Position numbers and translations under genes: made by a program. Shown one piece after another: positions 9,779-19,968 of a stretch of 51,306 nt of DNA. This DNA comes from Lingula anatina (taxonomy: Eukaryota > Brachiopoda > Lingulata > Lingulida > Lingulidae), in contig NW_019773537.1 of the NCBI RefSeq assembly GCF_001039355.2, positions 81,445-132,750 on the forward strand. Direction: 5' to 3'. The notes beneath the pieces are model-generated. The model worked only from the letters and a program-made list of their open reading frames with translations, was not told the DNA's origin and did no database searches. Position 1 is the stretch's first letter; each line of letters starts with the position of its first letter.

Positions 9779-12700
9779 ATGCAGACGTCTGCAAGAGGTG
9801 AGTTCAAGCACCACGTAAGTAAACGGGGAAGGTGATAAATTTATACTGGTAGTTTTGATATGCCTAAAGTACATAAGGCTTTTCAGTCGGATCAGTGCAA
9901 TAGAACCTAGATTTTCACTATATCTGAACTTCACCCACATGTATTAAATGTCACTATATATCTAGGTCACGCAATTTAATGCGTACTTTTAAAATGCGTG
10001 TTTCATATGGCATTGTTGAAGACAAATTTTGTCTAAGTACATGTAGCGTAGATGACATCTATAGTTGACTGAAACCTGGATGTGCCGGGTACATGTACCT
10101 GTCAATGGCGGATTTACAGGGGCGTCAGAGGGGTCCTGACTCCCCTTCTATTTCTGAAAAAAAAAACACACCAATGGCCACCGCTTGAAATTATAATTTT
10201 GACTTGCTGAATCATAGTTAATGAAATGACACCTTTCGCCCTTTAATATACCATTTTTCGGGGCCCTTAAGCGCCCCCCGAACTCCGTGCCAAGGGTGGG
10301 GGGTCGGCTTTGCATCCTCGGACTCCCCCCCCCCCCCCNNNNNNNNNNNNNNNNNNNNNNNNNNNNNNNNNNNNNNNNNNNNNNNNNNNNNNNNNNNNNN
10401 NNNNNNNNNNNNNNNNNNNNNNNNNNNNNNNNNNNNNNNNNNNNNNNNNNNNNNNNNNNNNNNNNNNNNNNNNNNNNNNNNNNNNNNNNNNNNNNNNNNN
10501 NNNNNNNNNNNNNNNNNNNNNNNNNNNNNNNNNNNNNNNNNNNNNNNNNNNNNNNNNNNNNNNNNNNNNNNNNNNNNNNNNNNNNNNNNNNNNNNNNNNN
10601 NNNNNNNNNNNNNNNNNNNNNNNNNNNNNNNNNNNNNNNNNNNNNNNNNNNNNNNNNNNNNNNNNNNNNNNNNNNNNNNNNNNNNNNNNNNNNNNNNNNN
10701 NNNNNNNNNNNNNNNNNNNNNNNNNNNNNNNNNNNNNNNNNNNNNNNNNNNNNNNNNNNNNNNNNNNNNNNNNNNNNNNNNNNNNNNNNNNNNNNNNNNC
10801 ATGCATGTCACCTCGAAGCATACCGTCCGATGGGAGCTGGGGTGGGTGGGGTAGGGGTCAGGGCTTACCCCACGCGTTGCTGAAGCTTAAGTGTAGGCTC
10901 AGACTTAGTCCTACGTCTGCTCTATATAATATACCGGCGATATACTATACAGGTAGCTAAGGGGTTGAACAGCTTAAAAGGTAATGCAAGTGTGTACCCG
11001 GTATCTGTATATTTGTGTGTATGTGTGCGCACTTGCGGCATGTACTTGTACGTCTACTAGGCTTATGAAAGCACTTTTGCTTGGCGTTTCAAGACCTTTT
11101 TTCCTCCTCATTCAGACGTTTCATTTTTGCGTTAGTAATTAGATTGACCTACTTTTCTGTTTAATTTATCATAAGGAACCATACTTATACTATACTTCAG
11201 TTGGATGTTAAGTACAGGTAGGCCAACAGATAGTATCGATCAAGGAGGGACAACAGATAGAATTCCTTGTATCGATATACTGTCAGAGATACATGTAGTG
11301 ACCCCTTTTTGCTACAGGTACAAGTACATTTACACACGGAATCTTTTGCCCGGCACTGCCTCTAATAGAACAGTACAGCGCTTTGCGAAAAGTTCTGTAG
11401 GAATACAACGAAACGAATAAGTCTAAATGTTATGATGGTTAATTTAAGCGAAGTAAAGGAAAATAATGAAAATAAAAAATGTTATGTGCTGCATATACCG
11501 TCACCATAAAAAACTGGAAAATTATAACACTTCACATTTTAAGATTTGTTTTCACAACTGGTTTTGAATTAGATGTTTTACAATGCGTTTAGTAGTAAAA
11601 GTGATGTTTTTTGATGTCGTGTTCTTCAAGCTTAAGGTCACCTTATCCTATCTAGTATATGGAGGTTTCCGCTACACTCTTCGTACGACGCTTACATTCA
11701 ACTCTCTATCCACGCATTCCAAATGATTAACATGCCGCTAATGAAATAAGTTTTATTCAATAAACAGAAAATTTAATACATTTTTCAGATGACAAACCTC
11801 TTTCTGGAAAGGTTGCCGTGGTAACAGGTGCCTCTAGTGGCATTGGTGCTGCCATCTCTCGTCAACTGGCTGCTGCTGGTGCAAAGGTCGCCATGGCAGC
11901 AAGACGGGAGAACTTGTTAAAAGAAATCCAGGATGAAATTTTAAAGGAAGGGGGCGAAGCTCTAGCAGTGAAATGCGATGTTACGAACAGAGCTGAGGTA
12001 AAAAGGGTGTGGCATTGTGTATGAATGAGATGTCAATCGTGTTATGAATGTGGGGCAGAATCTTTTTGAAGTACGCTATGATTTGGGTTAGGCAATATCT
12101 ATATAATTTCGAGAAATAAAACAAAGAAAAAGATAAGTTCGAGATAAGCCATAATTTTAGTGAAACACAGCGAGTTATATGCGGCGTCTACCGGTAGTAT
12201 TCTTCAGGGTTGAAGCAACGTGTTTCTTAACATGGCAAAACTATACTTGTACATTGTACCTGAAAAGCAGAGATTCCTTAAAATGAAATTGCCCAAAGTA
12301 TTCTTAAAATGGTTAAATTGTAATCTAAACACCAAACATTGAAAGAGTACAACGCTAAGTATCTACGCATAGGTGAAGGAGCTTATTCAGCACACAGAAA
12401 GCACCCTGGGTCCCGTGGATATCTTGGTGAATAACGCTGGTTACTGGGTGATAAGGTGTATGAAGAACCTTCACGAGGAGGAGTGGGATCAGCAAGTGGA
12501 TGTGAACATCAAGGTAGAGCCACTTTGGTTTTCAAAGTTACCTGGTAAACAACCCCTATATTATCAAAATCCTGTACTGGGATAAGTTGTTTCGTACCAT
12601 TTCAATTTAACCAGTTAGTTCTAAGCGAATTATTATTTATTCAGAGTACCATGCTTTTCATGAAGAAAACGCCAACATAAACTACTTTTATTTGACGGTT

Positions 12701-14374
12701 TTTCTAGTTTGAAGGTCTGAATTTGTAGACATGTATTTTTTAGGCCATTTAGACAAAAGATGTGTCGTTAGTGCATTTAAAATGTGTATAAACACCTTTA
12801 AGATATACCTTAAAGAATCTGTCAGAATCTTTTTCTACAGGGAGTGTTGAACTGCATCGGAGCTGTGATCTCAGGGATGTGTGAAAGAAAAAGTGGTCAT
12901 ATCGTCAACATGTCATCAGAAAATGGAAAGAAGGTAGGCCCTAATGGTTAATTGTCAGCTCTAGCTTCTGTATGAAAGCGTAAGACTCCGATTCAGTCAG
13001 ATAGTTTGTTGATCTATCAGCTTTTGGAGTTTCAAAAATGGTAATTTTCATCATTTTGTAGCAAACTCGGCTCGCATTGACCTTTTTCGTTTAGTTAATC
13101 AGTTTGTTCTTACGTCATTCATTATGCAAATCAAACCATGTACAACTGTTCATTCAATAGCCTTTTTACTTCAAAAAGTGCAAGGAACCTTTTTCTCCAA
13201 TGGATTATTCGAACAACAGTTACTTGTCACTTTTTTATATTTATAGTTCCACCGTGACCGCATTTCGTCGAAACAAATTTCATATACCGATATTTAGGCC
13301 AACGTACGCTACACTGAAGGCAATGTACATGTAGAGCTCTGATAACTTCATGAAATTTAACACGTATTACATATTTGGATCGGACATGCTGCAAACATTT
13401 TACTTAATTTAATTCTGTTTCAGTGCACATTAATTCATTGCATACATTACTATGGCATTCCAGGCTTTTGTAGGGTTTGCCGTGTACACAGGGTCGAAGT
13501 TCTTCGTAGAGGGGATGTCACGGACGCTCCGTAAGGAAGTTTGCAAGGATGGCGTTCGCGTTACTTGTATTCAGCCTGGTGATGTTGAAACGCCCGGTTA
13601 CGCTCACAGTTTGATGACAATCGAAGATAAGCAGGTAACACATTTCACGACATAATGTCCACTGGATCTCTTATTGCCCATTTTAAATGAAAATCGATAA
13701 TTGATCCGTGAGCGGGACATTGCTGATATGCTACATGTGTATAAATTTATCGTCAGATCAAATTAAGGTTATACGTAATTTGTTTTATTACTAGTGACTG
13801 TGATGTGTTTTTCCTCAGTGGTCAATATCTGGTACCATGCATATTCAGAGTGTAGGTTTTACAATATCAGGCCTTTTAAACAGTTTGGTCGTTTGGATTG
13901 CGAGTCGCGGATTTGAGATTGTGAACGCCAAGTAACGACTTATACTGCGATTTTATGGTGCGAACGTCAACGTACTCACTGCCAGCACAGCAATATTCAT
14001 GAAATTGGGGTTTAAGTAGTTAATTTACAAAACTGTAGCTCGAAATCACTAACGGCAATTCTCGTATGTGAGGCCTAAATATGTAACTGGCATTTCGACT
14101 GGCATATGCTTCCGAGAAGGGTTTTTTTTTTTTTTTTCAGAATAAATGAAGCAAATTGTCTTTGAAATTAGCATTATAAACCCAGTGACTTGGAGCGTGA
14201 AAAATATATACTGTTATCATATCATTTCAGTGTAAACCGCTGTACACTTACCCTTTTCCTTATCCAATTATGGAACCTGAAGTTATCGCCCAGGCAGTCC
14301 TTTATGCAGTCACGCAGCCAGATCACGTGGCCGTCAACGAGATTCTCGTGCAGCCCAGGGAGAACCCGCTGTAG
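9779..14374 (+). CDS. SDR2: classical NADP(H)-type short-chain dehydrogenase/reductase, six exons
   Basis: Coding exons are 9779-9797, 11789-11997, 12373-12513, 12841-12933, 13464-13634 and 14231-14374 (258 aa). It keeps TGASSGIG (the usual Ser, where SDR1 and SDR3 have Cys), the Arg pair for NADPH, NNAG, Asn121, Ser149, Tyr162, Lys166 and the PG motif, so all catalytic residues are present. Its introns are the most compact of the three (375, 327, 530 and 596 bp after intron 1), which makes it the best guide to the ancestral layout. Intron 1 contains the assembly gap and an inserted element. It differs from SDR1 mainly in exon 5 after the PG motif (ETPGYAHSLMTIEDKQ), the usual substrate-loop region. 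AATAAA lies at 14463-14468, about 90 bp past the stop. The substrate is unknown. Confidence 0.88.
10103..10799. mobile_element. CAATGGCGGATTT element interrupted by assembly gap
   Basis: Relative to SDR1 intron 1, extra DNA begins at CAATGGCGGATTTACAGGGG and ends inside or at the edge of the gap, after which homology to SDR1 resumes at 10800 (CATGCATGTCACCTCGAAG). The starting motif resembles the end of the element at 44910-45109 (reverse complement CAGTGGCGGATTTAGGGG). The G/C runs next to the gap (10325-10338) probably broke the assembly. Confidence 0.55.
10339..10799. other. Assembly gap (461 N)
   Basis: A run of N. All reading frames that appear to cross it are artefacts. Confidence 1.
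11100..11740. other. SDR2 intron 1, 3' half, no features
   Basis: AT-rich intronic sequence not shared with SDR1 intron 1. No exon-like or transposon-like signal was recognised. Confidence 0.5.
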
Positions 14375-14462
14375 ATCATATCACTTCTCAAGTGCATTCT
14401 CCCAGTGGTAACGGTACTAGACACTGCACAGCGCTTTTGAAATATTTGATTGAAAGACGTAC

Positions 14463-14468
14463 AATAAA
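14463..14468 (+). terminator. Poly(A) signal of SDR2
   Basis: AATAAA, 89 bp after the SDR2 stop codon, followed by T-rich sequence. Confidence 0.6.
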
Positions 14469-14699
14469 CTTTCAAAACAGTTTTATTGCACACTGCTACT
14501 GTCATTATGACGTGATTTCAAATATCTGTACATATAACACTTCTGCGTGGGGCTCCTTTAGACAACATGCATGTATCTAGAAATAATCATTTTTACCTAA
14601 AAAAATAGTATTCTGTCTTGAAATATCAGATTACTACACATTTGCAGTTTGACATGAAATAAGTGAGGCTTTAATTACCAACCAATTACTGGTGTGAAA

Positions 14700-15690
14700 A
14701 GGAATTAGATGCGTTTAGGGTGTTTTTATTTTATTGCTTTAAATCCCAGTGAACAGAATTACAAGGAAACAGAACTGTGAATGAAGTATCCTCCTGTGAA
14801 AATCTAGTATTTGGAGTAAATAATTAAAATTTATTATCACCACCAAATCGTTATATATCGCTACTGTATTGCAAAAAATTATGTACTGTACATATACCTA
14901 CTGATTTGCCCTTTTTCAGAAAAAAGTTGATTGCACTTCTTCTATTTGTGCATACTTACTTGAATTCTTTTTCCGTGAATGGATTCCTGGGCGACACGTA
15001 AGTCAACTCAGACGTTTATTTTTATGCATTTCATATTTTTGATTTTTAACAAATTCATTGCATTCGTATGTTGCTTGAGTTTACACCAGAGGAATCCTGA
15101 GACGTATATTATTTTTATATCGTTAAATAAAGCAATGAAGAGCTGAACCAATCGTTGAAAGCTTCATCGAAAGCTTGTGTTAGAACAAATTTACTTTATA
15201 TATACAGCCAAAAATGCATGCTAAAGCTTTCATGAAAAACAATATAAAACCAGATGGAATTTTACAAACCAAGGTCAAGAAGACGATTACGAAGACAAGG
15301 TAAGATGATGAGCGGGACCAAAGACTGCAACCATGCTTTTACCGGCGGATGGCATCGATATACACAGCTAACACTTTGTGTTGTTTTAAAAAATGAAATA
15401 AATGTTTGATCGCGTTTTCATCGATTTCTCGCTGCTTTTCCCACGCAGAAGAGACCGATTTTAATTTTATAAGAAATTGAGGTTCCAGGAAACGGAGAAT
15501 GCGCCTACTGTTAGATTCATATGGGTTAGAAACAACGTGCCTTAGGTGGGGCATAATCTAGGCTTGGGAGTTTCTGCACGATTCAATAAGAACCGGGGTC
15601 TCATACAGTACAGTGGACTCTTTAGTACGCGGCACCGGTCTGACTCCGACTGCAGCTGCACGGTGCAAGTGCAGAAAAGAAGTTACTTAA
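14700..15690 (+). repeat. Left arm of large inverted repeat flanking the SDR3 segment
   Basis: This block is the reverse complement of about 28225-29870, with diverged but continuous homology. Landmarks include TGTTTTTATTTTATTGCTTT (14718), CCATTCGATTGGATTCCTGGGCGAC-like sequence around 14980, AAACTCAAGCAACAT on the minus strand (15075), and GACCGGTGCCGCGTACTAAA on the minus strand (15640). It lies between SDR2 and the inverted SDR3 unit. No convincing protein is encoded, though weak exon-like stretches occur. Confidence 0.8.
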
Positions 15691-16500
15691 AGGTGGCTTA
15701 AATGGCTTAAACGGACCTCAAATGGCTTAAACGGATCATATTCCTCAGAAAACATGCCCAACTAATAATATCTTTCTCCAAATACACAATCTGAAAGCTT
15801 ATTTTGTAAATTTTGGCCTTTAAAAAACGTCCTTTTTGAATCGGCCTGCGAGTTAATGAGCTATGTGGTCACTTGTTCCGGTGACGAGGCCACCGGAGGA
15901 GAGAGCCAAGCAGCGTGTTTAGCTGGCAGGCTGTGCTGTATTGTCTACCTGTAAGTTGACTTTCAGACTCCTGTTAACAGTTCATACTCATTAAAATCTC
16001 TTACCTGAGGTGTCTAAATCCTCTTGTAGCCGTGTGAAGACATTTTCCCGTCTATTCAATTCTTTAACTAGCAACTAGTATAAAATACTGCATTCGAATG
16101 ACTTAAGGGTGCTTTTGATCATTCAATATGAGGTCCATGTTAAGCTTCTCTTACAACCCGACGTGCGTGCTTAGACATCGTGCGTCCTCTGAGTTCTTGT
16201 CAGACGTAGCGTTGTCGCAGGATGAAAATTAAATCGCAGCGGACGAAGTAGTAAGTACTTTATGAGTAGGTGTGTCGTGCTCTAAACGTGGGGCCCGCAA
16301 GTGGTCTGTACGCCTTTTTTTGGAGGTAGGAAGAAGTAAGGAGCGCGTACGATCTGTACTTGTGTCGCACAAAGTGAGTGAGATAATCATACGTGTATTG
16401 CAAGTGAAGCGTACGTTTTCAGAAATCGTACTTACGAAGTAAGAGAAACGTAAGAGAAACGTAATGAGCACGGAAGTGGAACGCACGAATAATCAAAATA
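15691..16500. other. Intergenic DNA, becoming CpG-rich
   Basis: No gene recognised. From about 16140 the base composition changes, with frequent CGTAC, ACGTACG and GTGCG words that are rare elsewhere in the window. This continues to about 17600. Confidence 0.5.
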
Positions 16501-16501
16501 A

Positions 16502-16540
16502 TATAAAAGGGAGCACCGAGTCTCTTCATCATTCACTGTT
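16502..16540 (+). promoter_or_regulatory. Possible core promoter (TATA box plus initiator)
   Basis: TATAAAAGG at 16502-16510 is followed about 26 bp later by an initiator-like TCATTCA. The first downstream ATG is at 16571, but its frame closes within about 30 codons and is interrupted by the element at 16607. AATAAA at 17814 could end a unit of about 1.3 kb. No product is recognised. Confidence 0.35.
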
Positions 16541-16606
16541 TTGGCTTCCAAAATAGCACTTCCAAGAAGGATGCGCCATCGAATTCTACAGCTGCTAATG
16601 CTAGAG

Positions 16607-17056
16607 CAGGGCCGTAGCCTCCGGGGGGGCAGGGGGGCAGCTGCCCCCCCTGGGATTTGAGGTGCAAAAAAATAATCGCAAAGGTAAAAAAAATTGCAAA
16701 GTTGGTATCAATTCTGTGAGAAAATGCACTCATGGCCACTAGACAATCATTCAACAATCTGTTTACAAAGGAGTACTGTTTTTAGCCAACTCACTTCATG
16801 CCAAAAAGCTCACCCTCCCTAAGGGAGCTATCCCCCAGGCCAATTGGCGTGTTGTGTTGAAAAAATGACTGTACTTATGGCAAAATGAACCCACAATTTC
16901 TGACTTCTGATTGAGCAATAAATAACAGTTAAAATGCACCAGAATGCAGTATTATACATACAGTTTTTTTAAATTTTTCCACACTGTGGGAGGGGGTGTC
17001 GCCCCCTCGTGTCCGCTTACTGCCCCCCCTGGCATTTTGCTCAGGCTACGGCCCTG
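16607..17056. mobile_element. 450-bp non-autonomous DNA element with CAGGGCCGTAGCC ends
   Basis: The ends are CAGGGCCGTAGCC and GGCTACGGCCCTG, a 13-bp perfect inverted repeat. TAGAG flanks both sides (16602-16606 and 17057-17061), apparently a 5-bp target duplication. G/C-rich subterminal blocks (TGCCCCCCCTGG) face each other. CAGGG ends recall hAT elements, but these usually duplicate 8 bp, so the superfamily stays open. Confidence 0.8.
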
Positions 17057-17620
17057 TAGAGGAGGCGAAAAGATCGTGACGCAATGCTGGCAGTGGTTGC
17101 TCGGGATCGCCTGCACTTTTATCGTGCTGGGCACGTGCGTCGTCTTAGTGTGACGCACTTCACAAGTATTATAGTACTACTCGCCACGCACTTTGGAAGT
17201 AAGATAAACTCACGGAGGAAGTGCGCTCACCCCCCTTTTTGTTAACACGTACATTGAAAGCAAGTTGAACGTACGAGTCTCTTGCGTGGTAAGTACGTCT
17301 TCGTGGTAAAATACCCCGGAATTTCTGCATGCTTTTCCTGCGTTACACGCACGCCTAGCGCACTTACTCAGTACTTTTGTCTTGCGTGCTACGAGCGTGC
17401 TCCAGGCGTTCTTATTGTCGTAGACAGTTCGTAGCGAAAAACTGGCCGGCCAGTTTTCGGGCTGCGTGCTTTGCGTCGTGTTTGCGTCCACCAAAAAAAG
17501 TACGTTCCACGTGCGTGTATCTTACTACTTGGCCAATTTTTTGCACGCAAACCGCTCGTAGAAGCACGCACGACCGGTTGTAAGAGTAGCTTTATTTGTG
17601 AAATTCGATTCAATTTAATG
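17057..17620. other. CpG-rich segment with a 24-bp perfect palindrome
   Basis: This continues the CpG-rich tract. A 24-bp perfect palindrome lies at 17435-17458, centred on GGCCGGCC. Repeated words include CGTAC, GCGTGC and CCAAAAAAAGTACG. Short frames on both strands lack recognisable domains. Confidence 0.45.
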
Positions 17621-17813
17621 TATAAAACCCTTGCGGCTCAGAGTGAAATGACAACAATACAGCTAGAACTACTAGTAGTAATGATAAAAACTCATCAGAC
17701 TGACGGTGATCTTAGCTCCGATGCACATTTTAAGTATTTTAATAAGTTGTTTAATTGTGAAATATTGTTAAGTGATAACAATTTAATTATCTTGAAAACA
17801 CTTTGCTTTGTTC

Positions 17814-17819
17814 AATAAA
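17814..17819 (+). terminator. Poly(A) signal-like AATAAA
   Basis: It overlaps the end of a 115-codon frame (17471-17818) with no recognised homology. It could end a transcript from the 16502 promoter, or it may be chance in AT-rich DNA. Confidence 0.3.
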
Positions 17820-17927
17820 ATTTTTCACGTATTCCTGCCTAATCGTTCTGTAACAAAGACATTTTTAAATTATTGAAAGAATAAAATTAAATTCATCCTT
17901 GATATCATATAAAATAAATAAGTTTAA

Positions 17928-18166
17928 GACCCCATTTCCATAGACATCATCTACGTAGACCGTTCCGGTTATTCGAGGACTCTTGCCGAGTGCAATCAAC
18001 TTTACTGAATGACACGACTCCCGTTTTTTCTAAACGCCATCGTATAATCACCTGCTTTTCTTAATTCTTCTCAACGCCAGGAGGATGCGTGTCATTCATT
18101 AAAGCTGATTGAATTCAGCAAGGTCCCCGCAAACTTGGATCGATGTACGTAGGCCGCTGGGAATGG
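17928..18166. mobile_element. GACCCCATTCC-family foldback MITE, copy 1
   Basis: It starts GACCCCATTTCCATAGAC and ends CTGGGAATGG. Arms of about 75 bp pair with each other, for example GCAATCAACTTT with AAAGCTGATTGAATT. It contains a CTACGTAGACCG block. Related copies lie at 19204-19434, 27968-28216 and 31000-31360. Confidence 0.7.
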
Positions 18167-19203
18167 AGAAAAAGTCAGCCCATCAAGAGTAAAATGAAAC
18201 CCTTTCAAGCCGCTGTCAGTCGGCAAATTTCTTTCAACAACGGCTTTCCTCACCTGATAGTTAAGACAAAATTCACTAGGTTTCTTTTGTTTGCCAAGTT
18301 CCTGACCCATAATATTGTAAAATCATGCAGCGTCACACGAAGGCGTCTACGGGAATAGGAATAAATCAGCCCATCAAGAGTAAAATGAAACCCTTTCAAG
18401 CCGCAAAATCCTTTCAACAACGGCTTTTGTCATTTTTTATAGTAAAATTATTTGTTAACCTTTTCTAATCACCTTATTTGATCATGGTTCTTCCAATACT
18501 TCTGAATTTAGTACATTTCATCACTTTTTTATTAAACATAAATGTATTGAAAATAAATTTGGATATTAATTTCAATTCAATACGTGCATGTATGTGTAAA
18601 TACAAGTACTGTAGTAAATTACATGTGTATCGTAGAGTGAGAATTTAGTTACAAACTGAAAGCGATGTGATTGTTTTGTGAAACCCACTTCAAAATGGTA
18701 GACTCATACGTCGGAGCTACTTCACATAATTTTTCGCAAATTCGTAAGACAAAACCTAAATGGCAAGAGGGCAAATTACCCTCAACAGGAACACCAACTG
18801 AATCAGCGAAAACAAGCCTGAGAAACTAGATTGAAATGTACCTATGTGGGTAAAATATACGAAAAATAAAAAAGGTCCAAAACCAATGAAACTAATATGT
18901 TTCTTTAGTTTACCTTCCATACTGCTTATTAATACGGGAGTAATTCGTTGTCGACAATCCCCAGCACGCACGGAAACTGCCGAACGGATTTAAGGTTTGT
19001 AGGTTGAAGCATATTGCTCGTAATTTCACATTTGCACCATGAAATCGTGGTTTGAGCCATAAATTTGGGGCTTCGTGCTCATAAATCTAAAGTTTGAGTT
19101 CGAAAACGCACAATTCGTTATAAAGTCTGATATTACCTGAGTGCTCTTAGTAGGGTACTATGGACAAAACGCTTTCACGGAGGTCTTAGAAGATGTGTGT
19201 TAA

Positions 19204-19434
19204 GACCCCATTCCCATAGATTTTAGATCGATCTATCTCTGTGGGGAGTCTAACTAGTTTACTGTCAGCTTAGCCGGCTTAAGCGTCTGTCCCGCCTACT
19301 AAAAGCTGTAAGGGGGTAATTAACTATACTTAATTAACGCTCGGCTGACTACAATTTAGCGTGAACCCCCAGGGAGTTAGGTCGATCTAAATCTAAAGCT
19401 CTGGATCGTTCTAAAGCACTGGGAATGCACCCTT
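19204..19434. mobile_element. GACCCCATTCC-family foldback MITE, copy 2
   Basis: It begins GACCCCATTCCCATAGATTT and ends CACTGGGAATGC. Facing TAGATCGATCTA and TAGGTCGATCTAAATCTA blocks show the inverted arms. It sits inside the fourth SDR flank, interrupting the block that is continuous at 318-440 and 8437-8560. Confidence 0.75.
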
Positions 19435-19724
19435 ATCATTGACCTTGTCTTTACGATAAAGTTTCATATAAAGCGAGCGTGTCCAAGGCTTAAATAAAGT
19501 AGACATGCCAAGTACTACTCAAAATAAACCCCTCGTTCTGCCAAAAAATAGCTTTAAAACTGTACCTTCATCACATTTCTGGTCGAAAATTGACCAATTT
19601 ACCTGTTCATCGAGGTTGGCGGATATTACAGGCACATTTTCCACAGTTCCAGTTAGGGGATGCAAATGTAATTGCGCGCGCAACAGCATACTTGTTCAAA
19701 CGAATTACCGAAAAAGACAAAATA

Positions 19725-19730
19725 TTTATT
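19725..19730 (-). terminator. Possible poly(A) signal of SDR3
   Basis: AATAAA on the minus strand, about 240 bp past the SDR3 stop. It is the nearest such signal I found. Confidence 0.35.
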
Positions 19731-19968
19731 ATAGCACAGAAAGAAAGCAGAATACTGTATATACTGCCTGATGTAATGTGAAGTCCAGTACCTTAGAGAG
19801 ATCTAGTTTGCAGAACCACTTGTCTTGGCACTTGCTCCAACCAAGGTGCAGTTGTACGAGTCCCTTGAATATGACGACCGATACAAAGAGTATATAATCC
19901 CCAAATAGGTTTCTTGTTGCTAACACTTCTTTCTGACTAGATACCAAGCACTTAAAAAGTGGTATGAT

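Larger units (their letters stand above)
18190..19968 (-). repeat. Remnant of a fourth SDR unit: 5' flank only
   Basis: On the minus strand, immediately after SDR3, this aligns to the 3' flank of SDR1 and then to the 5' flank of SDR2 (7630-9450 equivalent). It stops at the MITE at 17928-18166 before any SDR exon. About 230 bp are displaced by a second MITE (19204-19434). Two overlapping copies of the TTTGCCGACTGACAGCGGCT-type stretch (18190-18260 and 18365-18430) show a local rearrangement. No SDR coding exon was found here. Confidence 0.7.

Noticed and set aside
10218-10960. Long frames on both strands around 10.2-10.9 kb
   Set aside because: They are made almost wholly of N from the assembly gap.
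17471-17818. 115-codon frame ending at AATAAA
   Set aside because: No recognisable domain, and the composition changes halfway (CpG-rich to AT-rich). Kept only as part of the 16140-17820 finding.
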